NCBI GenBank assembly: GCA_035940775.1
Contig: DASZEN010000024.1
Coordinates: 46,144-110,143 of the forward strand
From: DASQYE01 sp035940775
Lineage (GTDB): Bacteria > Acidobacteriota > Blastocatellia > Pyrinomonadales > Pyrinomonadaceae
Length of the DNA stretch: 64,000 nucleotides
Reading direction: 5' to 3'
Shown: one piece after another, positions 51,270 to 60,156 of the stretch
Layout: each line of letters opens with the position of its first letter
Numbering within the stretch: the stretch's first letter is position 1
Made by a program: the position numbers and the translations under genes
Notes under the pieces: model-generated
Told to the model about the DNA's origin: nothing
Databases searched by the model: none
What the model saw: the letters and a program-made list of their open reading frames with translations, nothing else

Positions 51270-52106
51270 TTAATATTCATAGAACCCGCGCCCGCTTTTG
51301 CGGCCGAGCCATCCGGCATCGACGTATCTCTTCAGGAGCGGGCACGCCCTGTACTTCGGATCGCCCAGACCTTCGTGCAGGACGTTGAGGATCGCCAGGC
51401 AAACATCCAGCCCTATGAAGTCTGCGAGCGTGAGCGGGCCCATCGGATGATTCATCCCGAGCTTCATAATGCCGTCGATGCTTTCGCGCGTCGCAACCCC
51501 CTCATGCAGGGCGAAGATGGCTTCATTAATCATCGGCATCAAGACGCGATTGGAGACGAAGCCGGGCATGTCGTTACATTCGAGCGGGGTTTTCCCGAGC
51601 TTCAAGGTCAGGTCGCGCACCGCCTCAAAGGTCTCTTCGGAGGTCGCCATGCCGCGAATTATCTCGACCAGCTTCATCACCGGAACCGGATTCATAAAAT
51701 GCATGCCGATCACTTTGTCCGCTCTTCGGGTAGCCGCGCCGAGTTTTGTGATTGAGATGGATGAGGTGTTCGAGGCGAGGATGGCTTCGGGCCGCGTGAT
51801 TTCGTCGAGCGCGCGAAAGACCTCCGCTTTGACGCCCACGTTTTCCGTCACCGCTTCGACCACGAGCGTTGCGTCGGCCAGCGCATCCCACTCGGTCGTC
51901 GTCCGGATACGTGCGAGCACGGAGCGCTTCTCTTCCTCGCTCAAGCGCTCCTTATCCACGTCGCGCTGAAGGCTTTTGTCCACGGCCTTCATCCCGCGCT
52001 CAAGAAACTCCTGGCTGACATCGCGCACAACGACATCGTAACCGGCGCGCGCCGCCACCTGAGCAATACCGTTGCCCATCGTACCCGCGCCGACGACGCC
52101 TATCAT
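51270..52106 (-). CDS. 3-hydroxyacyl-CoA (3-hydroxybutyryl-CoA) dehydrogenase
   Basis: 278 residues from ATG 52106. NAD-dependent oxidation of 3-hydroxyacyl-CoA in beta-oxidation, or the reverse in butyrate-type routes. The Rossmann motif GVVGAGTMGNGIAQVAARAG is at the start, catalytic His in GMHFMNPVPVMKLVEII and Asn later. GAGTGAG sits just before the ATG. The longer ORF start at 52268 would overlap the thiolase gene. It follows the thiolase gene by 91 bases on the minus strand. Confidence 0.93.
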   Translation of the reverse strand: MIGVVGAGTMGNGIAQVAARAGYDVVVRDVSQEFLERGMKAVDKSLQRDVDKERLSEEEKRSVLARIRTTTEWDALADATLVVEAVTENVGVKAEVFRALDEITRPEAILASNTSSISITKLGAATRRADKVIGMHFMNPVPVMKLVEIIRGMATSEETFEAVRDLTLKLGKTPLECNDMPGFVSNRVLMPMINEAIFALHEGVATRESIDGIMKLGMNHPMGPLTLADFIGLDVCLAILNVLHEGLGDPKYRACPLLKRYVDAGWLGRKSGRGFYEY

Positions 52107-52197
52107 CTCACTCAAAGCCGTCTCTCCTGTCGCCTGTGCCTTATTGGCCCACGCCAAACCGTTTGCGACGATTCTTCGCTTGAGAGCGCCGTCGCTC

Positions 52198-53388
52198 CTA
52201 GCGCTCGACGGCCATCGCCACGGCGTTGCCGCCGCCGAGACACAGCGCCGCAAGACCGCGATGGACATCCCTGCGCTTCATCTCGTAGAGCATAGTCGTC
52301 AGCAGCCGCGAGCCCGATTGGCCTATGGCATGGCCGAGGGCGACCGCGCCGCCGTTGACATTGACGCGCTTCGGGTCGAGCCCAAGCTCCCTGATGATCG
52401 CCACCGCCTGAACCGAGAAAGCCTCGTTCAGCTCGATCAGGTCAACCTCTTCGAGCGACCATCCGGCCTTCTTCAGGACTTTGCGGATCGCCTCGACCGG
52501 AGCCATCATCACCAGCTCCGGCTCTATCCCGGAGGTCGCCTGCGCTGCGATGCGCGCCATCGGCTCGACGCCCAGAGAGCGCGCGCGTTCGAGCGAGGTG
52601 ACGACGAGCGCCGATGCGCCGTCGTTGACGCCGGGCGCATTACCGGCCGTCACCGTGCCTCCCTCCTTTTTGAAAGCGGGCTTGAGTTTGGCGAGCACTT
52701 CGAGCGAGGTGTCTTCGCGCACCGTCTCGTCCGTGTCGAAGACGAGGGGGTCGCCCTTCCTTTGAGGAATCTCGACGGCCAGAATCTCGTCCTTGAATTT
52801 TCCGGCCCTGATGGCGGCCGCCGCCTTTCGATGCGAGTTCAGGGCATACTCATCCTGCTCGGCGCGCGTCACCTTGTAACGCTCGGCGACGACCTCTCCG
52901 GTATTGCCCATGTGATAATTCTCAAAGGCACACCAGAGCCCGTCGTGAATCATCGCGTCCACCAGCTCGCCGTTGCCGAGCCGGTAGCCCTGCCTCGCCT
53001 TCGGGAGCAGGTAAGGCGCATTGGTCATCGACTCCATGCCGCCCGCGACCACCACTTCGGCGTCACCCAGTTGAATGCCCTGCGCCGCCATCATCACCGC
53101 CTTGAGACCCGAGCCGCAGACCTTGTTGATGGTGACGGCCGAGACGCCGAACGGAATGCCGCCGCGCAGCGCCGCCTGTCGCGCCGGATTCTGGCCCACC
53201 CCCGCCTGTATGACGCAGCCCATAATCACTTCGTCAACTTCCTCGGGCTTAACCTGTGCGCGCCGGACGCTCTCGCGCACTACCAGCGCGCCCAGCTCCG
53301 TAGCGCTGAAATCCTTTAATGCGCCCTGGAATTTGCCGGTCGGCGTTCGGACGGCGCTGATGATGACGGCTTCTCTTTTATCTGGCAT
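52198..53388 (-). CDS. Acetyl-CoA acetyltransferase (thiolase)
   Basis: 396 residues. Thiolytic cleavage of 3-ketoacyl-CoA or acetoacetyl-CoA formation. The catalytic residues are Cys in NKVCGSGLKAV, His in GHAIGQSGSR and Cys in CLGGGNAVA, and Asn-Glu-Ala-Phe is in LNEAFSVQA. ATG 53388 has GAGG 8 bases upstream. The in-frame GTG at 53397 is the alternative. It forms a beta-oxidation or acetoacetyl-CoA module with the dehydrogenase, in line with the etf genes downstream. Confidence 0.94.
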   Translation of the reverse strand: MPDKREAVIISAVRTPTGKFQGALKDFSATELGALVVRESVRRAQVKPEEVDEVIMGCVIQAGVGQNPARQAALRGGIPFGVSAVTINKVCGSGLKAVMMAAQGIQLGDAEVVVAGGMESMTNAPYLLPKARQGYRLGNGELVDAMIHDGLWCAFENYHMGNTGEVVAERYKVTRAEQDEYALNSHRKAAAAIRAGKFKDEILAVEIPQRKGDPLVFDTDETVREDTSLEVLAKLKPAFKKEGGTVTAGNAPGVNDGASALVVTSLERARSLGVEPMARIAAQATSGIEPELVMMAPVEAIRKVLKKAGWSLEEVDLIELNEAFSVQAVAIIRELGLDPKRVNVNGGAVALGHAIGQSGSRLLTTMLYEMKRRDVHRGLAALCLGGGNAVAMAVER

Positions 53389-53498
53389 TGCTCGCACCTC
53401 GAAACCATAAAGTGATGAGCGAGAGGCGCGCTGCCTTAAAGCTTTCGGCTGCCGTCACACGCTCGATTATCAACTGTTGAGTATTTTCCCTCACTTCG

Positions 53499-53526
53499 AT
53501 TATACGTTGGCACATGGGGGTGTCAA
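53499..53526 (-). promoter_or_regulatory. Sigma-70 promoter of the thiolase unit
   Basis: On the minus strand TTGACA (53521-53526) and TATAAT (53499-53504) are both perfect, with a 16-base spacer, the same architecture as the fab promoter. Transcription would start near 53492, giving a leader of about 100 bases before the thiolase ATG. Confidence 0.85.
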
Positions 53527-53578
53527 GCAAGCGCCTTTGTAAAGGGATGCGCCGATTGGAAATGCTCGCGGGCGAGTG

Positions 53579-53608
53579 TTAGACTCTGAGGCCGACGCTG
53601 TTCATAAT
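53579..53608 (+). promoter_or_regulatory. Promoter of the nucleotidyltransferase-phosphohexomutase unit
   Basis: TTAGAC (53579-53584) and CATAAT (53603-53608) are 18 bases apart, four and five of six consensus bases. Transcription would start near 53615, about 60 bases before ATG 53677. It diverges from the thiolase promoter. Confidence 0.55.
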
Positions 53609-53676
53609 AACTCGAAGTGATTTGTTGCGACTTCTTCCGGTTCGCACATTACCTGTCATCCATAACTGAAAACACA

Positions 53677-54726
53677 ATGCAAGCACTGATACTCGCGGGC
53701 GGTAAAGGGACACGGTTGCGTCCCCTGACCGTCTACACCCCGAAGCCCGTCGTGCCCATCTGCAATCGCCCCTTCCTGCTCTACCAGATCGACACTCTAC
53801 GTCGCGCGGGAATCACGGACATCACGCTCTCGCTCTCCTACCAGCCGCAGAAGATCGAGCAGCAGCTCGGCGACGGCTCGGACTTCGGCGTTAATCTCAA
53901 GTACACGGTCGAGCCGCAGCCGATGGGCACGGCCGGGGCATACAAGTTCGCCGAGGGTCTGATCCGCGAGCGCACGGTCGTCTTCAACGGCGACGTGCTG
54001 ACAGACCTCGACCTGAAAATCATGATACGCGAGCACAACGAACGCGAAGCGCTTGCCAGTATCTTCCTCTCTCCGGTGGAGAATCCTTCGGCTTACGGTC
54101 TGGTCGAGACGGAACCGGACGGCCGGATACGGCGTTTCCTTGAGAAGCCGAAGGCCGACGAGATAACCGTCAATACGATCAACGCCGGAACCTACATTCT
54201 TGAGCCGCGCGTGCTCGACCTGATTCCGGAGGGCGAGAACCATTCCTTCGAGTACGGGCTCTTTCCGCACCTGCTCGAACGAGGCGAAAGCTTCTACGCT
54301 CATATCCCGCAGCGCACCTACTGGATGGACATAGGGACGCCAGCGCGCTACCTGCAAGCCCACCATGATCTGCTGGCGAATCGAGTCGGACGGATTCATC
54401 TGAAGGAGCGGCGCGGCAACTTTGATGCGGCGACCATCTCGGAGATCGACGACCTCTCGATGATCGGCGACGACTGTACGGTTAAGCCCGGCGCGCAGAT
54501 AGTCAATTCGGTGCTCGGGCCCGGCTGCTATGTCGAAGAGAAAGCGCGCGTCGAAAATTCCGTCATCTGGGCCCACACGCGTATCGGCGCGGGCGCGCAG
54601 GTTTTAAACGCCATCACGGGCCGCGGCTGTCACGTCGGGCGCTCCGCCACCGTCGGCGCGGGCTCGGTGCTCGGCGATAAGACCTCTCTGACGGATTACA
54701 CGCAGACCGGAGGGGCAATCTCGTGA
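53677..54726 (+). CDS. NDP-sugar pyrophosphorylase (mannose-1-phosphate guanylyltransferase-like)
   Basis: 349 residues. The nucleotidyltransferase domain starts MQALILAGGKGTRLRPLT, has the metal-binding VVFNGDVLTDLD and ends with FLEKPKADE. The C-terminal left-handed beta-helix has hexapeptide turns (IGDDCTVKPGAQIVNSVLG, then CHVGRSATVGAGSVLG). It makes NDP-sugars (GDP-mannose or ADP/UDP-glucose). The nucleotide and sugar specificity is not readable from sequence alone; GDP-mannose is a guess from its pairing with a phosphohexomutase. It overlaps the mutase gene by 4 bases (GTGA). Confidence 0.9.
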   Translation: MQALILAGGKGTRLRPLTVYTPKPVVPICNRPFLLYQIDTLRRAGITDITLSLSYQPQKIEQQLGDGSDFGVNLKYTVEPQPMGTAGAYKFAEGLIRERTVVFNGDVLTDLDLKIMIREHNEREALASIFLSPVENPSAYGLVETEPDGRIRRFLEKPKADEITVNTINAGTYILEPRVLDLIPEGENHSFEYGLFPHLLERGESFYAHIPQRTYWMDIGTPARYLQAHHDLLANRVGRIHLKERRGNFDAATISEIDDLSMIGDDCTVKPGAQIVNSVLGPGCYVEEKARVENSVIWAHTRIGAGAQVLNAITGRGCHVGRSATVGAGSVLGDKTSLTDYTQTGGAIS

Positions 54727-56156
54727 GCCAGGCGGCGGCACACGCGCCGATACGCTTCGGAACCGATGGCTGGCGCGCGCGTATCGCAGAGGATTTCACC
54801 TTCGCCAACCTTGAGCGCGTCGCCCAGGCCTACGCGGATTATCTTCAACAGCAGTCTGTGGACGCATCGCCGCTTGTCATCGTCGGCTATGACAGGCGGT
54901 TTCTATCGGAACAGTTCGCGCGGCGCGCGGCCCTGGTTCTGTCCGGCAATAAACTCCGCGTCCGTTTATTTGACGAAGCGGTTCCCACACCTCTGGTCTC
55001 GTGGGCCGTGCGCGAGCAAGGTGCGGCGGGCGGCGTAGTCATCACAGCCTCGCACAACCCGGCGGACTTCAACGGCTTTAAGATCAAGGCGGATTTCGGC
55101 GGGAGCGCGCCGCCCGAAATCACTGCGGCGGTCGAATCCCTTGTCGATGCACACGCGCCGCGCCGCGCCGATGGTTTTACGGACGCCGGAAAGAGCGCCG
55201 CGCTCGACGCTTCCATCGAAAGCTATCGCGCGCAGCTCGCCTCCTACGTAGACCTGGAACGCCTTCGCCGGGCGAGTCTGCGCGTCGTCATCGACCCGAT
55301 GCACGGCTCCGGCGCTCGCTGGGTAGAAGGCTTTCTACGAGGCGGCGCAATCGAGGCCGAGACGATACGCGCCGAGCGCGATCCGCTTTTTGGCGGCGTC
55401 AATCCTGAGCCCATCGAACGCAACCTGGGCCCACTATGCGAGCGCGTCACGGATAGGCACGCCCATCTGGGGTTGGCGACCGACGGCGACGCAGACCGCG
55501 TCGGCGCTGTCAACGAGCGCGGCGAGACGATGACCATGCACGAGGTTGTCCCGCTGATGCTGCTTCATCTGGCAAGGCGGCGCGGGATGACTGGCGGCGT
55601 GGTGCGTACCTTCTCGCAATCCGTTCTGACGAAACGCATCGCCGCCGCGCATGGTCTCAAACTCTACGAGACGCCCATCGGCTTCAAGTATATCGCCGAC
55701 CTGATGCTACGCGAGGACATACTCATAGGCGCTGAAGAGTCGGGCGGCATAGGCGTGCGCGGCCACATTCCCGAACGCGACGGGATACTGAATTGCCTGC
55801 TGCTGCTCGAAGCCGTGGTCGTCGCGGGAAAGCCGCCCTCCGAGATGGTCTCGGAGATGCATAGGGAGTTCGGCGCATTCTATTTCGGGCGGCGCGACAT
55901 TCATCAGGAGGTCGAGCGCGGCAGGGATATGGTCGCCGCCCTCGCCGCAAACGCTCCAATGAGTGCTGCGGGCTGCCGTGTGAGCGGCGTCGAAACCCTT
56001 GACGGCACGAAACTCCTTTTCGAGGATGAATCGTGGCTCCTGTTTCGCCAATCAGGAACCGAGCCCGTCCTGCGTATCTACGCCGAAGCGACCTCGAAAG
56101 CCAAAACAAGCGCGCTCCTCGGAGAGGGCGAACGGCTCGCCGCAAACTTTTCCTGA
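54723..56156 (+). CDS. Phosphomannomutase/phosphoglucomutase
   Basis: 477 residues from GTG 54723. Converts hexose 6-phosphate to hexose 1-phosphate. The catalytic phosphoserine loop TASHNPADFNG, Mg-binding DGDADR (ATDGDADRVGAVN), the sugar-binding GAEESGGIG and phosphate-binding RQSGTEPVLRIY are all intact. The preceding gene consumes the product, so the two form a nucleotide-sugar pathway. Confidence 0.93.
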   Translation: MSQAAAHAPIRFGTDGWRARIAEDFTFANLERVAQAYADYLQQQSVDASPLVIVGYDRRFLSEQFARRAALVLSGNKLRVRLFDEAVPTPLVSWAVREQGAAGGVVITASHNPADFNGFKIKADFGGSAPPEITAAVESLVDAHAPRRADGFTDAGKSAALDASIESYRAQLASYVDLERLRRASLRVVIDPMHGSGARWVEGFLRGGAIEAETIRAERDPLFGGVNPEPIERNLGPLCERVTDRHAHLGLATDGDADRVGAVNERGETMTMHEVVPLMLLHLARRRGMTGGVVRTFSQSVLTKRIAAAHGLKLYETPIGFKYIADLMLREDILIGAEESGGIGVRGHIPERDGILNCLLLLEAVVVAGKPPSEMVSEMHREFGAFYFGRRDIHQEVERGRDMVAALAANAPMSAAGCRVSGVETLDGTKLLFEDESWLLFRQSGTEPVLRIYAEATSKAKTSALLGEGERLAANFS

Positions 56157-56380
56157 GCCGAAAGCTTGAGCCCGGCTTGCGGCCGTCGCTTCATCGTCGC
56201 GGCTCGAAGCTTAAAAAATTTCAGTTGACTCAGTGTCCTCTCAGGGCATAACCTTTTCCCGTCGAAAACCCCCTGCGCCTTTAGCCCCCGAAATTGCGTT
56301 TGACTCTACACGCCTGCTTGACAGGCCGACCGTGAGACTCACACACGCACTCTCTCTGCTTCGTTCGTAAGGAGGCTGCT

Positions 56381-56533
56381 ATGGGATTGATCTTAATTAT
56401 TATTTTGATTCTGTTGCTTCTGGGCGCTTTCCCGGCCTGGCCCTATAGCCGTGGATGGGGTTATTACCCGAGCGGCGGCCTCGGCCTGCTGCTCCTGATC
56501 GTGCTGATCCTGGTGCTGCTCAAGTACATCTGA
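56381..56533 (+). CDS. DUF3309-family 50-residue membrane peptide
   Basis: MGLILIIILILLLLGAFPAW, then PYSRGWGYYPSGG and a second hydrophobic stretch ending LVLLKYI. Two membrane helices are separated by a Trp/Tyr-rich turn, the pattern of DUF3309. AAGGAGG (56369-56375) sits 5 bases before the ATG, a near-perfect Shine-Dalgarno site, which supports real translation. The product is too short for ordinary ORF tracks. Function unknown; such peptides are often stress-related. The 223 bases upstream hold no other gene and no confident promoter. Confidence 0.85.
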   Translation: MGLILIIILILLLLGAFPAWPYSRGWGYYPSGGLGLLLLIVLILVLLKYI

Positions 56534-56704
56534 GGCAGCGGGCCCACACGGCCACGATTCCAAAGAAGTAGTAGGCCGAAGCCTTAAAAGGGTCGCCATC
56601 CGGGGCGGGCGCGAGGGAGAAGGCGCGCGCCCGCTTTGGCTGCGAGTGCTCTGCTGCGAGTGCTCTTACGGACGCCTCGGCCGCGCCAGAGCGTCTTTTC
56701 AAGT

Positions 56705-57544
56705 ATGCCCGAATTACCGGAAGTCGAACTCGTCGCACGCGCGCTCGATAAACTCACCACGGGCCGCCGCATTCTCGCCGCCGAGCTGCTGCGCCCGCGA
56801 CTCGCGCCCGAGACGGCTCCGGCGGAGTTCGGACGACTGCTCAGGCAAGCCCGGATCGAGCGGGTCGGACGGCGCGGCAAGCACCTCCTGATAGAGCTGG
56901 ACGAGGGCCTGGTGCTGATGGTGCACCTGCGTATGAGCGGGCGCTTTCTATATCTTCCGCCCGAAGCCAGTCTGCCGAAATTCACGCACGCCGTCTTTTA
57001 TCTGGAAGACGGCCAGCGGCTGGTATTCGCCGACCAGCGCCATTTCGGGATGATGAAGCTCGTCGCGCGCTCCCGCCTTTACGAGACTAAAGAGCTGCGT
57101 CAACTTGCTCCCGAACCGTTCTCGGAATCCTTCACGCCAGACTATTTACACGCCGCCCTGTCGCGTTCGCGGCGCACCTTGAAGGAGACGCTGATCGACC
57201 AGCGGCGCGTCACCGGGCTCGGCAACATCTACGCCGCCGAGGCTCTGTTTCTGGCGCGCGTCAACCCTTTCATCACTGCCTCGGAGTTCTCGAAGAGGCG
57301 CGTGCCGAGGCTGCACCGCGCCATCCTGGACATCTTCACGGAATCGCTCGCGCACGGCGCAGCGCTCGAAATCGATCCTGAAAATATAGACGGCAGCTAC
57401 TACAGCGGCGGCGGCGACGCAGGGGGACGCTGGCGCGTCTATGATCGCGAGGGCGAGCCCTGCCCGGCTTGCAAGGCTTCGATCCGTCGTATCTCTCAGC
57501 GCGGGCGCTCGACCTATTTCTGCCCGCGCTGCCAGCGCCGCTGA
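56705..57544 (+). CDS. mutM: Formamidopyrimidine-DNA glycosylase
   Basis: 279 residues. Removes 8-oxoguanine and FaPy lesions and nicks the strand. N-terminal PELPEVE (Pro2 nucleophile, Glu3), Lys59 in RRGKHLLIEL, H2TH region (DQRRVTGLGNIYAAEALF) and C-terminal zinc finger CPACKAS, then FCPRCQRR, all present. ATG 56705 is fixed by the Pro2 requirement; the longer ORF from 56636 cannot be right. Confidence 0.95.
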   Translation: MPELPEVELVARALDKLTTGRRILAAELLRPRLAPETAPAEFGRLLRQARIERVGRRGKHLLIELDEGLVLMVHLRMSGRFLYLPPEASLPKFTHAVFYLEDGQRLVFADQRHFGMMKLVARSRLYETKELRQLAPEPFSESFTPDYLHAALSRSRRTLKETLIDQRRVTGLGNIYAAEALFLARVNPFITASEFSKRRVPRLHRAILDIFTESLAHGAALEIDPENIDGSYYSGGGDAGGRWRVYDREGEPCPACKASIRRISQRGRSTYFCPRCQRR

Positions 57545-57583
57545 TCGCCCATGCCCAAAGCCACAGGGCCCAATCTTCGGCGC

Positions 57584-57613
57584 TTGACAGCCACGCGAAG
57601 AGCGGCGTATAAG
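57584..57613 (+). promoter_or_regulatory. Promoter of the homocysteine methyltransferase/MTHFR gene
   Basis: TTGACA (57584-57589) and TATAAG (57608-57613) are separated by 18 bases. Initiation seven bases after the -10 would be at about 57620, immediately before the SAM-binding aptamer at 57626, so the aptamer would sit at the very 5' end of the transcript. Confidence 0.82.
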
Positions 57614-57625
57614 CAGGATTGAAAA

Positions 57626-57675
57626 ACGTGGTGAGTTAAGGCGACTTGCGGCCACGTAAAATAACCCGCTAAACA
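57626..57675 (+). promoter_or_regulatory. SAM-II-type riboswitch aptamer
   Basis: Classic SAM-II pseudoknot order: P1 ACGTGG/CCACGT (57626-57631 with 57652-57657); a loop with TGAGTTAAGG and ACTTGCGG; P2 formed by GCGG (57648-57651) with CCGC (57666-57669); then the conserved GCUAAA (57668-57673). The spacing between P1 and GCUAAA is 11 bases, equal to the metX SAM-II structure known from the env87 sequence. One conserved U of the binding loop (UGAUUUAA) is G here (UGAGUUAA) and the loop has one extra base. Downstream is a methionine-synthesis enzyme. A strong terminator follows. Confidence 0.78.
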
Positions 57676-57714
57676 GCATCGGTGAGTTCAGCAAGCTTTA
57701 AGTTCTAAGTGAAG

Positions 57715-57741
57715 TCCCGCGTTGTTTGGCGCGGGATTTTT
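57715..57741 (+). terminator. Terminator in the riboswitch leader
   Basis: 7-bp GC-rich stem TCCCGCG/CGCGGGA (57715-57721 with 57730-57736), 8-base loop, then TTTTT (57737-57741), 96 bases before the coding region. The right arm GCGGG can also pair with CCCGC (57665-57669), which is the P2 strand of the aptamer. This gives a plausible switch: SAM binding locks P2 and lets the terminator form. Pairing choice is inferred. Confidence 0.8.
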
Positions 57742-57836
57742 GTTATCTAAAGGTATCAGCAATCGGCAGCTCAGAGTCCGTGAGCTAAAAGCTTTGACCC
57801 GCTCGCGCCGACGGCTGATTACCAGCTACTCTCGCT

Positions 57837-59744
<1,908 letters not shown>

Positions 59745-60156
59745 AAACCGGAAAAGCCGACTTTGCTGCGTAAAATCTGCACTAAGAATTTTTCTTTCCG
59801 AGAAATACAAAAAAATATACAAAAAAGTCTTGACAGAAAAAGAAAACTAGTTTATAAGCCACCCTGCTTCTGGCTGACGAGTTCCCCGAGCTTCGCAAAT
59901 CAAGCCGACGAGTTCCCAGAGAGCTTATCAATCAGCGCTTCTCGCAATCAGACGAATTAGTGACCAGGCAATAGTTCGGCTCGACACGGTTTTTGATGAA
60001 CATTGTGTTCGTCTACCCTAGATTCATACATTTCCAGTTTACTCCGAAGTAGGCCCGCTAATTCTGGGTGTGGTAATAGCCCAGGAAAATTCCAGGCAAT
60101 CCATTGGTGAGTTCCCAAAACAGCGTTGCATAGAAACCAGTAAGGAGAAAAGTCTT
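59745..60156 (+). other. A-rich promoter region and long leader of the HYR protein gene
   Basis: 412 bases without a supportable gene. The first 110 bases are markedly A-rich for this genome. The transcript would start near 59866, leaving a leader of about 290 bases, which includes an imperfect direct repeat around GACGAGTTCCC (about 59876-59886 and 59907-59917). AAGGAG (60142-60147) precedes the ATG. I do not recognise a known riboswitch in the leader. Confidence 0.6.
59830..59858 (+). promoter_or_regulatory. Promoter of the HYR surface-protein gene
   Basis: TTGACA (59830-59835) and TATAAG (59853-59858) are separated by 17 bases, the ideal spacer. It is embedded in an A-rich stretch that could act as an UP-element. 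The same hexamer pair occurs before the methionine gene. Confidence 0.85.

Noticed and set aside
52072..53319. 415-codon plus-strand frame opposite the thiolase gene
   Set aside because: It is the antisense shadow of a clear thiolase with all catalytic motifs. High GC keeps the opposite frame open, and the translation has no family signature.
59763..59960. 65-codon plus-strand frame before the HYR gene
   Set aside because: It covers the TTGACA-TATAAG promoter and lacks a ribosome-binding site.
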